Shown here: positions 43,571 to 52,200 of the stretch, in pieces
Numbering within the stretch: position 1 is the first letter of the stretch
How the letters are laid out: every line of letters starts with the position of its first letter
Assembly (NCBI RefSeq): GCF_004916975.1
Contig: NZ_STGQ01000001.1
Span: 2,467,939-2,531,938 of the forward strand
Source of the DNA: Paenibacillus dokdonensis
GTDB lineage: Bacteria; Bacillota; Bacilli; Paenibacillales; Paenibacillaceae
Reading direction: 5' to 3'
Length of the DNA: 64,000 bases
Made by a program: the position numbers and the translations under genes
Notes under the pieces: generated by a model
Database searches by the model: none
What the model was told of the DNA's origin: nothing
Seen by the model: the letters and a program-made list of their open reading frames with translations, nothing else

Positions 43571-43767
43571 GGTTTATTGAAGTAATCATGTGACGAAAGA
43601 AATTTTCATAATAGTATGTAATGTCCAACTGCATTATTTAATTTGTAAGAATTGCTTGAAATATTATAAAGAAGTAATTAAATGGTAAAATTAAACAAGT
43701 ATATCGTGGTCAGTACAATAGGTCATGAAAGACTAATTTTAACAGTAGATAGCAAGGAGGACTGTAT

Positions 43768-44130
43768 TTGAGAAACTTACTTAACTTACTGGTTACATTT
43801 CTTGTTTTTTGGTGTGGGAGTCAAAACTTCAATCAGTATATATCCATTTCGGATACACAAACATTGATTCTTGCAACAGTGCTTATGTTTGTTATCAGTT
43901 TCATTTACGTTTTTTTATTAACAGTTTCAATGATTTCCATAGTAATTGGGATTGGTTGTTTAACTACTCCATTGTTAGTGGCAGCTTCACTTGTATTGAC
44001 ACCAATAAAGTTATGGCTTCTTGATAAGTATTTAACGGGATTCGAAATTCATGGATTTTGGACATATGTGATTCTTGCCATTATATTAAGCATCTTTACT
44101 GTAAAAGTAAAAAGCAACAAGGAACGTTAG
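43768..44130 (+). CDS. Small four-helix membrane protein (phage-holin IV-like family)
   Basis: A 120-residue hydrophobic protein with about four membrane segments. The end LWLLDKYLTGFEIHGFWTYV followed by ILAIILSIF resembles the conserved last part of the YvlD/mycobacterial-4TM holin-like family, where a loop (LVPGF.V.GFW) precedes the final helix. The function is unknown; in other Bacillota such genes belong to envelope-stress regulons. The start is TTG 43768 behind CAAGGAGGA. It is a single gene between repeats. Confidence 0.65.
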   Translation: MRNLLNLLVTFLVFWCGSQNFNQYISISDTQTLILATVLMFVISFIYVFLLTVSMISIVIGIGCLTTPLLVAASLVLTPIKLWLLDKYLTGFEIHGFWTYVILAIILSIFTVKVKSNKER

Positions 44131-44140
44131 TGAAATAACC

Positions 44141-44204
44141 AAGGAGCAGTTCGCCGCGACCGGCAGCTGCTTCCTTTTTCTATTTGAAGTAACGGGCTGA
44201 TCAA
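44141..44204 (+). repeat. R1-type repeat, hairpin followed by core remnant
   Basis: GGAGCAG and CTGCTTCC form a hairpin with a run of T at 44141-44180, then TTTGAAGTAACGGGCTGATC. The order and the TTGAAGTAACGGG piece match the copy at 28733. Confidence 0.5.
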
Positions 44205-44336
44205 ATGGACAAGATGCTAAAGCTAAGAATACATCAAGAATATGAATATTCGAAAGTTGTAAATGATTCCGAAATCGCAAACGTCGTAGGCTTCTATAAG
44301 TATGCCAAGGCCATGAGCGCAGTTGGAACGAAGTGA
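44205..44336 (+). CDS. Small hypothetical ORF
   Basis: A 43-residue frame (MDKMLKLRIHQEYEYSKVVN, then VVGFYKYAKAMSAVGTK). There is no proper ribosome-binding site and no family. It may be chance, or a fragment. Confidence 0.15.
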   Translation: MDKMLKLRIHQEYEYSKVVNDSEIANVVGFYKYAKAMSAVGTK

Positions 44337-44459
44337 TAAACCATGGGAGAAAGAAAATGAATTGAAGTGACTTTTGGCACCGAGAAATAACCATTTTATT
44401 CAGATCTCCCTAAGGGTCAAAGTACCGTGAATTCAGGTTTTCTTCGGGATTAATAAATT

Positions 44460-44495
44460 CTTGTCAGTAGAGATGCTGACAAGATAGCGTTTTCA
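44460..44495. promoter_or_regulatory. Candidate mtl operator overlapping a cre site
   Basis: CTTGTCAG (44460-44467) and CTGACAAG (44476-44483) form a perfect palindrome resembling MtlR sites (TTGNCA...TGNCAA). On the reverse strand TGAAAACGCTATCT (44495-44482) agrees with the CcpA cre consensus at every position. Both lie about 100 bases before mtlA, so activation by MtlR and glucose repression by CcpA would meet here. Confidence 0.65.
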
Positions 44496-44594
44496 TTTTG
44501 TTGAGTGTCAAATTGATGTCCGTTACGATGAGTATAGGGCGAACGGCATATTGAAATATTACGTTCGACACAATTATACAAGGAGGTTATCCTT

Positions 44595-46049
44595 ATGGCC
44601 CAGTCCACTTCTTCCACCGCATCCGGATCCGCACGGGTGGGAGTTCAAAAATTCGGACGTTTCCTGAGCGGCATGGTCATGCCGAATATAGGAGCGTTCA
44701 TTGCATGGGGCTTAATTACCGCACTTTTCATTCCGACAGGCTGGATTCCTCAAGAATACTTCGCCAAGCTTGTCGACCCGATGATCAAGTATCTGCTTCC
44801 GCTGTTAATCGGCTATACCGGCGGTACGATGGTGCATAAACAGCGCGGCGGCGTTATCGGGGCACTCGTCACCATGGGCGTCATTGTCGGAACCGACATT
44901 CCGATGTTCCTGGGGGCGATGGCCGTCGGACCGGGGGCTGCTTGGGTACTCAAGCAATTCGATAAAGCCGTGGAAGGCAAAATCAAATCCGGCTTTGAAA
45001 TGCTTGTCAACAACTTCTCTCTCGGCATCATCGGCGGCGCGCTCGTCATGGTCGCATACTCGATCGTAGGACGCATCATTGAGGCCGTCACGAATGTTCT
45101 TTCTTCGGGCGTCGAGTTTCTCGTGAATCATCACCTGATTCCTCTGGTCAATATCTTGATTGAGCCGGCGAAGGTGCTGTTCCTGAATAACGCCATTAAC
45201 CACGGCGTTCTGAGCCCGATTGCCATTGAACAGGCGCAAAGCGCAGGCAAATCGATCCTGTTCATGCTCGAATCGAATCCGGGACCTGGACTTGGCATCC
45301 TGCTGGCCTACATGATCGTGGGGCGGGGCTCAGCCCGTCAATCCGCTCCAGGGGCTGCAATCATTCATTTCTTTGGCGGGATTCACGAGATTTACTTCCC
45401 GTACATTCTGATGAACCCGCGCCTCATTCTCGCTGCCATGGCAGGAGGCGTGACTGGAACGTTCACGTTCTCGCTGCTGAACGCCGGTTTGGTCGGACCA
45501 CCATCTCCGGGAAGCATCATCGCTTACTTGGCCATGGCGCCTCGCGGAGAAATTCTGCCGGTGCTGAGCGGTGTCATTACCGCTGCGATCGTATCCTTTG
45601 TCGTAGCTGCTCTTCTGTTGAAGACCAGCAAGAAGACGGAAGAAGATGAAGAGGATTTGGAAGTAGCAACAAAGCGGATGAAAGACATGAAAGCCGCTGG
45701 TACGCCTTCTACTGCTGCAGCTGCAGCGACGGCTTCTGCAGCAGCAGACACTGATGCAGGACATAAGAGTAAGGAAGATGTTCAGAAAATCGTCTTTGCC
45801 TGCGATGCAGGCATGGGCTCGAGCGCGATGGGTGCTTCCATTTTGCGCAAAAAGATGAAAGCGGCGGGCTCCCCTATTGAAGTCACCAATACGGCGATCA
45901 GTGACATTCCGTCTGACGCGGATATCGTGGTGACTCATAAAACACTGACAGAACGGGCCCGCCGAGTGGCACCACAAGCCGAGCATATTTCCATCGACAA
46001 CTTCTTGAAGAGTCCGGAATATGACGATCTAGTCGATCGGCTGAAATAA
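44595..46049 (+). CDS. mtlA: Mannitol-specific PTS enzyme IICB
   Basis: A 484-residue membrane permease that takes up mannitol and phosphorylates it. Residues 15-340 are the EIIC channel domain (VQKFGRFLSGMVMPNIGAFI; substrate motif GGIHEIYFPYIL). A charged and Ala-rich linker follows, then the IIB domain with phospho-Cys403 in FACDAGMGSS. There is no IIA domain; that function is in mtlF. ATG 44595 follows AAGGAGG. It is the first gene of the mtl operon, behind a cre-like site, and is followed by a strong hairpin before mtlR. Confidence 0.95.
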   Translation: MAQSTSSTASGSARVGVQKFGRFLSGMVMPNIGAFIAWGLITALFIPTGWIPQEYFAKLVDPMIKYLLPLLIGYTGGTMVHKQRGGVIGALVTMGVIVGTDIPMFLGAMAVGPGAAWVLKQFDKAVEGKIKSGFEMLVNNFSLGIIGGALVMVAYSIVGRIIEAVTNVLSSGVEFLVNHHLIPLVNILIEPAKVLFLNNAINHGVLSPIAIEQAQSAGKSILFMLESNPGPGLGILLAYMIVGRGSARQSAPGAAIIHFFGGIHEIYFPYILMNPRLILAAMAGGVTGTFTFSLLNAGLVGPPSPGSIIAYLAMAPRGEILPVLSGVITAAIVSFVVAALLLKTSKKTEEDEEDLEVATKRMKDMKAAGTPSTAAAAATASAAADTDAGHKSKEDVQKIVFACDAGMGSSAMGASILRKKMKAAGSPIEVTNTAISDIPSDADIVVTHKTLTERARRVAPQAEHISIDNFLKSPEYDDLVDRLK

Positions 46050-46057
46050 CTATACAA

Positions 46058-46111
46058 CGCAAAAGGCGAATGGATGCGGTCATAACGGCTGGCATCCAAG
46101 CGCCTTTTGCG
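46058..46111 (+). other. Strong mRNA hairpin between mtlA and mtlR
   Basis: CGCAAAAGGCG (46058-46068) and CGCCTTTTGCG (46101-46111) are exact complements; inside, GGATGC (46072-46077) and GCATCC (46092-46097) extend the stem. No T-run follows. It is more likely a processing or stability element, or a partial attenuator that lowers mtlR relative to mtlA, than a full terminator. Confidence 0.7.
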
Positions 46112-46135
46112 GCCGTTTCTGGAGGGGTATTATCG

Positions 46136-48298
46136 ATGGAATTGACGAACCGCATAAGACAGATTCTGGATTTACTCCTTCGCAGCCCTTATGAAACCAC
46201 GGTTGCGGAAATGGCCCGCATCATCCGTGTCAGCCCGCGGACAGTACACCGGGAACTGGATGCGGTAGAGAGTTACCTGCATCGGCAAGGCATTACCCTT
46301 CACCGAAAGGCCGGTTCCGGTCTGAGTGTGGAAGGCGAGCCCGAACGATTCGAGAAGATCCGTTCGGAACTCCTTATCCCCTTCGATGTGGAATACTCGG
46401 CGGATGAGAGGCAAATTTACCTGCTCAGCAGACTGCTCGCTTCCCATGAACCGGTAAAACTATTTACGCTGGCGCATGAAATGAGGGTGACAGTGCCGAC
46501 AGTTGGTGCAGATCTGGACGATCTGACGGATTGGATCAGCAAACAGGGATTGCTGCTCATTCGCCGGCGCGGGTACGGCGTGGATATTAACGGGCCCGAG
46601 CCTTTGCTACGTGAAGCGATACGCAACCTCGTGCATTTCCGGCTGGATGACTTGTCGCTGATCGTCGGGGCAGACCGGAGGTCGCTCCATCCCGTGGATA
46701 GACGCGTAGCCGAAATGGCCGGCGTCGACTTCGTTACGTTGATTGAGGAAATATTGTGGAAGTGGGAGGAGCACCATCAGGAAGACTCATTCAGAGAGGA
46801 AGCATATACCGATCTGCTGATCCGGTTGTCCATTGCGGCTTCACGTTTCCATTCTGGATCGGAAGTGAGAGAAGCGGAAGCCGATCGGCTTGCTAATTTG
46901 AGGCGGTTCGGCAGTCCTAGAACCACTCGGCGTTTCAAGCAGGAAGCGGTAGATGCGCTATGCCGACAGCTAGGCGATGCGCTGCAGCTGACATACCCTG
47001 CGGCAGAAGTAAAATATACCGAAGAGTTACTGGAAAGAGCCTATGCATTTTCCAGCGAGGCGCTGGCAGCCGATGACCTGGAGCTGTCCGGAACGGTCCG
47101 ATCTCTTATCCGCAAAATGGGGGAGCTTGACGCTAACGATTACACGGCGGACCGTTCCCTCCGGGACGGATTGTTTGTTCATTTGAAGGCGGCAATGGAG
47201 CGGATTGCTGCGGGGCAGCGAATCCGTAATCCGCTGCTGGATACGATCCGCAAGGACTATTCGGAATTGTTTGGACTCGTCCGGCAAGCAGCTGATGCCA
47301 GTTTTACGTCCCTAGATATTCCAGACGAGGAAATCGCCTTTCTGGTGATGCATTTCGGAGCCTCAAGGGAACGCTTCGGACAGATTCACGAAAATATGCG
47401 TGCAGTGATCGTATGCACGAGCGGGATCGGTTCATCCAAAATGCTTGCGGTCAGACTGGGAAGAGAATTCCCGCACCTGAACATCGTGGAACAAGCTTCG
47501 TGGTATGAAGCGACCCGAATTCCAAGATCTGATTATGATCTGATCATCAGCACTGTGGATCTGCCTTTGCCTGAAGAACAATATTTAAAACTAAGTCCGC
47601 TGCTTACCCCGGCTGAAGCCGAAAAACTAAGGGATTATATCCACAGGCGCAGCACGTCGCAGTCATCGGATATATTCATAGCTAATAAAAAACAGCTGGC
47701 AGGGCTCGAAGAGTTCAGCCCTTCTGCAGCGAAACCACCTGCCGGTCACAGTGAGGCGGCAGGCATGCTTCATATGGAGGAACTACGTTCCTTAAACAGG
47801 GCCGTGCAGCAAAGCATCGAACTGCTGGAAGCTTTCCGGGTTGTTCCGTTGGCAACACAAGGAACACCGGACCTCCAAAAGTGCTTGCGGGCTGCTTGCT
47901 TCCATCCGCAGCTCAAGAACGCAGTCCTTGATCCCGAAGCTGTCGTAAAGCTGCTGCTGGAGCGCGAACAGAACGGGACGCAGCTGCTTCCCGGTACGGA
48001 ACTGGCCCTGTTCCATACCCGATCAGATGTTGTAAAGGAACCTGTCTTAATGTTGTTTGAACTAGATCAAAGAATGAAGATGGACGCTTTGGAATCGGTT
48101 GAACTATCACGTTTTCTGCTGATGCTTGCCCCGAAGCAGCTGTCCCGGGAGAGTCTGGAAGTATTGAGCGAGATCAGCGCAACCTTGCTGGACAGTGAGA
48201 TGATCGAAGCGCTGGCCGAGGGCCGGGAACAGCGGATCCGTGATATTATGTCCGCCCATCTTCGCGCATTCTTAGAAAACAAACTGGAGAGAGAGTGA
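46136..48298 (+). CDS. mtlR: Mannitol operon activator, BglG/MtlR family
   Basis: A 720-residue PTS-regulated activator. It holds two N-terminal DNA-binding domains (VAEMARIIRVSPRTVHRELD; FTLAHEMRVTVPTVGADLDD), two PRDs (about residues 190-400), a IIB-like domain with Cys427 in VCTSGIGSSK, and a IIA-like domain (about 560-705) in which His627 (LALFHTRS) is the likely phospho-site. HPr phosphorylates a PRD to activate it, while mannitol-EII phosphorylation of the IIB/IIA parts inhibits it. GGAGGGG fixes ATG 46136. It lies inside the operon between mtlA and mtlF, as in Geobacillus. Confidence 0.93.
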   Translation: MELTNRIRQILDLLLRSPYETTVAEMARIIRVSPRTVHRELDAVESYLHRQGITLHRKAGSGLSVEGEPERFEKIRSELLIPFDVEYSADERQIYLLSRLLASHEPVKLFTLAHEMRVTVPTVGADLDDLTDWISKQGLLLIRRRGYGVDINGPEPLLREAIRNLVHFRLDDLSLIVGADRRSLHPVDRRVAEMAGVDFVTLIEEILWKWEEHHQEDSFREEAYTDLLIRLSIAASRFHSGSEVREAEADRLANLRRFGSPRTTRRFKQEAVDALCRQLGDALQLTYPAAEVKYTEELLERAYAFSSEALAADDLELSGTVRSLIRKMGELDANDYTADRSLRDGLFVHLKAAMERIAAGQRIRNPLLDTIRKDYSELFGLVRQAADASFTSLDIPDEEIAFLVMHFGASRERFGQIHENMRAVIVCTSGIGSSKMLAVRLGREFPHLNIVEQASWYEATRIPRSDYDLIISTVDLPLPEEQYLKLSPLLTPAEAEKLRDYIHRRSTSQSSDIFIANKKQLAGLEEFSPSAAKPPAGHSEAAGMLHMEELRSLNRAVQQSIELLEAFRVVPLATQGTPDLQKCLRAACFHPQLKNAVLDPEAVVKLLLEREQNGTQLLPGTELALFHTRSDVVKEPVLMLFELDQRMKMDALESVELSRFLLMLAPKQLSRESLEVLSEISATLLDSEMIEALAEGREQRIRDIMSAHLRAFLENKLERE

Positions 48299-48304
48299 TC
48301 ATCT

Positions 48305-48742
48305 ATGAGTATTTTATCGGCAGATCAAATTCGGTTGAACGTGAAGGTATCCGACAAATATGATGCTATTCGCCAGGCAGGCCAAATGCTGGTCGATGCG
48401 GGGCATGTGGATCAGGATTATATTGAGAAAATGATCGAACGTGAAAACGCGCTGTCCACCTATATGGGTTCGGGACTCGCCATTCCTCATGGCACCAATG
48501 AAGCGAAAGGAATGATCAAGTCTACTGGGCTTGCCGTGCTGCAAATTCCCGAAGGCGTCGATTTCGGCGGGGATGAGCAAGCCGTACTGATCGTCGGAAT
48601 TGCGGCCCAGAACGGAGAGCATATGGATATTCTGACTAGCGTCGCTATGGTATGTTCAGATGAAGACAGCATGGAAAGCATTCGTACTGCCAAAACGGCT
48701 GAAGAAATCCTTGCGATTTTTGAAAGCGGGATGGAAGAATGA
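48305..48742 (+). CDS. mtlF: Mannitol-specific PTS enzyme IIA
   Basis: A 145-residue cytoplasmic EIIA. The active His62 lies in GLAIPHGT, and it passes phosphate from HPr to Cys403 of MtlA. The IRTAKTAEEILAIFESG tail is typical. GGAGAGAGTG precedes ATG 48305, six bases after the mtlR stop, and its own stop overlaps the ATG of mtlD (ATGA), so translation of the three genes is coupled. Confidence 0.95.
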   Translation: MSILSADQIRLNVKVSDKYDAIRQAGQMLVDAGHVDQDYIEKMIERENALSTYMGSGLAIPHGTNEAKGMIKSTGLAVLQIPEGVDFGGDEQAVLIVGIAAQNGEHMDILTSVAMVCSDEDSMESIRTAKTAEEILAIFESGMEE

Positions 48743-49875
48743 AGGCTCTTCATTTCGGCGCTGGCAACATCGGGAGAGGTTTTATCGGGCTGCTGCTGTC
48801 CCAGTCAGGTTACGAAGTCATATTCTCCGATGTCAACGAGTCTTTGGTTCAATCGCTGCAACAACGCGGTTCCTACGAAGTTACTATCGCAGATGAAAGT
48901 AGGGAGCGAATTCCCGTCCACGGCGTTGACGCTATAGATGGCCGGAATTCCGCTGAGGTGGCCGAGGCGGTGGCTACCGCCGACTTGATCACGACAGCAG
49001 TCGGTGTTTCGATTCTTAAGCACATCGCTCCCGGCATCGCCGCAGGAATCCGATTGCGCATGGAGCGCGGTGGATCTCCATTCCATGTCATTGCTTGCGA
49101 AAATGCCATTGGAGCCAGCACACAGCTGAAAGAACATGTCATGAATCTGCTATCAGCAGAAGAGCAGGAAAAGGCTGCTTTATTAGTCGCTTTTCCGGAC
49201 TCGGCAGTGGACCGCATCGTACCTCTTCAGCATCATGAAGATCCGCTTGCCGTCACCGTAGAACGTTTTTACGAATGGGTGATCAACCGATCGCAAATGT
49301 TCCCGGACACGCAGGAGATCAGCGGCGTTCACTACGTAGATGATCTGATTCCTTATATTGAACGTAAGCTCTTTACCGTAAATACGGGCCACTGCAGTGC
49401 AGCCTATGCGGGCTATCACATAGGATATGCAACCATCCAGGAAGCAATGAAGGACGAGGAAGTCATCGGCCTCGTGAATGGAGCTCTGCAGGAAACGGGA
49501 AGCATGCTGGTTCGCGATTACGGATTCGATGCATCTGAGCATGAAGACTATATCCGCAAGATCATGGATCGTTTTCGCAACCCTTATCTGAGCGACGAGG
49601 TCGTCCGGGTTGGGCGTTCGCCAATCCGCAAGCTTTCACCGGATGATCGTCTGATCCGGCCGGCGATGCGGATTTTGGAGCAGGGCGGCAGCACGGAGCA
49701 TTTGACCAAGGTTATGGCACTTGCCCTTAAATTCGACTATAAGGAAGATCCTGAAGCCGTGAAACTGCAGAGCTTGATTGCGGAAAAGGGGGTTCGCGAA
49801 GCCTTTACCGAGGTGAGCGGGCTTGATGCTTCGCATGTGCTAACCCAGCGTGTCATGTTTGTTTATGAACAATAA
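48739..49875 (+). CDS. mtlD: Mannitol-1-phosphate 5-dehydrogenase
   Basis: A 378-residue NAD-dependent enzyme that oxidises mannitol-1-phosphate to fructose-6-phosphate. The Rossmann start reads MKALHFGAGNIGRGFIGLLL; HVIACENAIGAS is the conserved middle motif; and RKLFTVNTGHCSAAYAGYHI holds the catalytic Lys and the Asn/His of the K-x4-N-x2-H motif. Length equals the family norm. It overlaps mtlF by four bases and is followed 63 bases later by ptsI without a terminator. Confidence 0.96.
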   Translation: MKALHFGAGNIGRGFIGLLLSQSGYEVIFSDVNESLVQSLQQRGSYEVTIADESRERIPVHGVDAIDGRNSAEVAEAVATADLITTAVGVSILKHIAPGIAAGIRLRMERGGSPFHVIACENAIGASTQLKEHVMNLLSAEEQEKAALLVAFPDSAVDRIVPLQHHEDPLAVTVERFYEWVINRSQMFPDTQEISGVHYVDDLIPYIERKLFTVNTGHCSAAYAGYHIGYATIQEAMKDEEVIGLVNGALQETGSMLVRDYGFDASEHEDYIRKIMDRFRNPYLSDEVVRVGRSPIRKLSPDDRLIRPAMRILEQGGSTEHLTKVMALALKFDYKEDPEAVKLQSLIAEKGVREAFTEVSGLDASHVLTQRVMFVYEQ

Positions 49876-49938
49876 TGTACAATTTTATCAATGAAATGAT
49901 TCGATTCTGAAACAATCGTAAAATAAGGAGGTATTGGA

Positions 49939-51663
49939 ATGAGCAATCTGCTGAAAGGTGTACCTGCTTCTCCAGGCATTGCCATTGCCAAGGCTTACCG
50001 GCTGGAACAGGATGAATCCGTACCGCAGCGGAAAGCTGTGGAAGACAGTGCAGCCGAGAAACAGCGTTTAAAGGAAGCCGTCGAAGCGGCGAAAGCCGAT
50101 ATCGACCGGATACGCGAGCAGACGCTGGAGCGGCTCGGACCGAAGAAGGCGGAAATATTCGAGGCCCATTTATTTCTGTTGGACGATCCGGACCTCATCG
50201 ATGCTGCAATGGACCAGATCGACAGCGAAGGAGTCAACGCAGAGTATGCGTTATATGAAGTGGCATCCGGAATCATGGAAGCTTTGCGGTCCATGGACAA
50301 TGAGATGCTGCGCGAACGGGCAGCGGATGTAAAGGACATTACCGGACGGGTGATCAGCAAACTGGAGGGACGTGAACACAGTGCGCTCTACGAACTGAGC
50401 GAAGAAACGATTGTGATCGCCAAAGACCTTACTCCTTCGGATACGGCACAACTGAACCTGGAATTCGTGCGCGGTTTCGTGACGGAAATCGGGAGCCTTA
50501 CATCCCATTCCGCCATTATGGCTCGTTCGCTTGAGCTGGCGGCCATAGTAGGCACCGGTACTGAAGCATCCGAAATTCGCACGGGAGACACGGTCATTTT
50601 GGATGCAACCCTGGGAGAAGTCATCGTTAACCCATCGGCTGATCAGCTCGAAGAGTATTCGGTTCGTATGAGGGAATACGAAGAGTACAAAATCCGTATG
50701 CGCAGCTATCTGGAACGTTCATCAGTAACTACCGACGGCGTTCATGTCGAACTGGCGAGCAATATCGGAGGCATTGATGATCTGGAAAAGGTGTTGGCCA
50801 ACGGAGCCGATGCCATCGGATTGTTTCGCACGGAATTTCTGTACATGGGCCGTTCCACATTTCCATCCGAAGAAGAACAGTTTACCGTGTATAAGCATGT
50901 TCTGGAGAAAATGAACGGCAAACGCGTCGTGATTCGCACGCTGGACATTGGCGGAGACAAGGAGCTGTCTTATCTCCAGCTTCCGAAGGAAATGAACCCC
51001 TTCCTTGGCCTTCGTGCCATCCGTCTCTGCCTGGACCGGGAAGACTTGTTCCGTACCCAGCTGAGGGCGCTGCTTCGGGCAAGCGCGCATGGTAAACTGG
51101 CCATCATGTTTCCGATGATCGCCGTATTGAGTGAACTTCGGGAAGCCAAACGGATCTTGGAAGAAGAACGCGTTCGACTGGCGCAGGAAGAAATCGCGGT
51201 ATCGGATACGCTGGAAGTCGGCATCATGATCGAAATTCCCGCCGCGGCACTCGCAGCCGACGTTTTGGCGAAGGAAGTGGATTTTTTCAGCATCGGCACC
51301 AATGATCTCATCCAATACACAATGGCGGCGGACCGCATGAACGAATCGGTATCCTATCTGTATCAGCCGCATCATCCTTCGATTCTAAGGCTGGTTCAGC
51401 TCGTGATTCAGGCTGCAGAACGTCACGGAAAATGGGTAGGCATGTGCGGAGAGATGGCCGGGGATTCGGCTGCCATTCCGCTATTGCTCGGCCTGGGATT
51501 GCATGAGTTCAGCATGAGCTCATCATCTGTACTTCCGGCACGAGAGCTGGTGACCCGGTTGTCCAAGGATGAATGGTCTGGTCTGGCCGAGCAAGCTCTG
51601 GGCATGAGTTCACAGCAAGAAGTACTTGATTTTGTAAACCAACAACTTAGGAGTGAAGCATAA
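49939..51663 (+). CDS. ptsI: Phosphoenolpyruvate-protein phosphotransferase (enzyme I of the PTS)
   Basis: A 574-residue enzyme I that moves phosphate from PEP to HPr. Phospho-His190 lies in SLTSHSAIMARS; the PEP-binding barrel contains ANGADAIGLFRTEFLYMGR, RTLDIGGDKEL and the GMCGEMAGD loop near the C-terminus. Length and motifs match standard PtsI. AAGGAGG precedes ATG 49939. It is unusual in being the fifth gene of the mannitol operon, before ptsH instead of after it, which suggests a dedicated energy-coupling set for mannitol or a second copy in the genome. Confidence 0.95.
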   Translation: MSNLLKGVPASPGIAIAKAYRLEQDESVPQRKAVEDSAAEKQRLKEAVEAAKADIDRIREQTLERLGPKKAEIFEAHLFLLDDPDLIDAAMDQIDSEGVNAEYALYEVASGIMEALRSMDNEMLRERAADVKDITGRVISKLEGREHSALYELSEETIVIAKDLTPSDTAQLNLEFVRGFVTEIGSLTSHSAIMARSLELAAIVGTGTEASEIRTGDTVILDATLGEVIVNPSADQLEEYSVRMREYEEYKIRMRSYLERSSVTTDGVHVELASNIGGIDDLEKVLANGADAIGLFRTEFLYMGRSTFPSEEEQFTVYKHVLEKMNGKRVVIRTLDIGGDKELSYLQLPKEMNPFLGLRAIRLCLDREDLFRTQLRALLRASAHGKLAIMFPMIAVLSELREAKRILEEERVRLAQEEIAVSDTLEVGIMIEIPAAALAADVLAKEVDFFSIGTNDLIQYTMAADRMNESVSYLYQPHHPSILRLVQLVIQAAERHGKWVGMCGEMAGDSAAIPLLLGLGLHEFSMSSSSVLPARELVTRLSKDEWSGLAEQALGMSSQQEVLDFVNQQLRSEA

Positions 51664-51666
51664 ATC

Positions 51667-51930
51667 ATGGTAACCGAAACTTTCACTGTCATCCACCCAC
51701 AAGGGTTTCATGCCCGTCCTTCCAAGCTTTTCGTGGAAAAGGCCATTACCTTCCCTTGTAAAGTAACCCTCTTCAAAGGCGAGAAAAAAGCTAACGGAAA
51801 AAGTACTCTCGGTCTGTTGACTTTGGGCATTGCGGCCGGTGACGAAATCAGGCTGGAAACCGACGGCGAACAGGAAGAAATGGCTCTGAAGGAGCTTGGT
51901 CAAATGATGACCAAGATTTACGAGGAATAG
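51667..51930 (+). CDS. ptsH: Phosphocarrier protein HPr
   Basis: An 87-residue HPr. His15 in GFHARPSK is the PEP-dependent phospho-site. Ser46 (NGKSTLGLLTLG) stands at the exact place of the HPr-kinase regulatory serine, so this protein could also act as CcpA corepressor, not only as a phosphate carrier. AGGAGTGA inside the end of ptsI drives ATG 51667, 4 bases after its stop. It is the last gene of the operon, closed by a terminator. The sequence around Ser46 differs from the usual NLKSIMGVMSLG, in favour of a specialised copy. Confidence 0.93.
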   Translation: MVTETFTVIHPQGFHARPSKLFVEKAITFPCKVTLFKGEKKANGKSTLGLLTLGIAAGDEIRLETDGEQEEMALKELGQMMTKIYEE

Positions 51931-51943
51931 ACGATTATTCAAA

Positions 51944-51994
51944 AAAACATCCAGTTCAAAGTGGGAAATGTCCCATAGGCTGGATGTTTTTTTT
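51944..51994 (+). terminator. Terminator of the mannitol-PTS operon
   Basis: AAAACATCCAG (51944-51954) and CTGGATGTTTT (51980-51990), with inner TGGGA/TCCCA, form a long stem followed by TTTT. The next 200 bases hold no gene. Confidence 0.88.
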
Positions 51995-52200
51995 AATTCA
52001 AGCGGATTTTTGGGTTTGAGGGCTGCCCAATTGAGATCTATTCAGCAAAGACCTGACCGATAAAACAATATGGCTGCTGTTGTTGTTGAACTAAAGTGCA
52101 GGTTAGTGATGGCGGCTACCGCTAAAAGTCTTGGTTATCCATACTGAAAATGGACAACACTTAAAGTTGAATATTATTGCACACGGGGGGGCATTTCTTC

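Noticed and set aside
44805..45986. Long reverse-strand open frames of 90-218 codons opposite mtlA
   Set aside because: They lie antisense to a gene with clear PTS motifs, have no ribosome-binding sites and Arg/Ser/His-rich composition typical of shadows of codon-biased genes.
50722..51375. A 217-codon reverse frame opposite ptsI
   Set aside because: It is explained by codon bias of ptsI on the other strand; there is no start signal and no domain.
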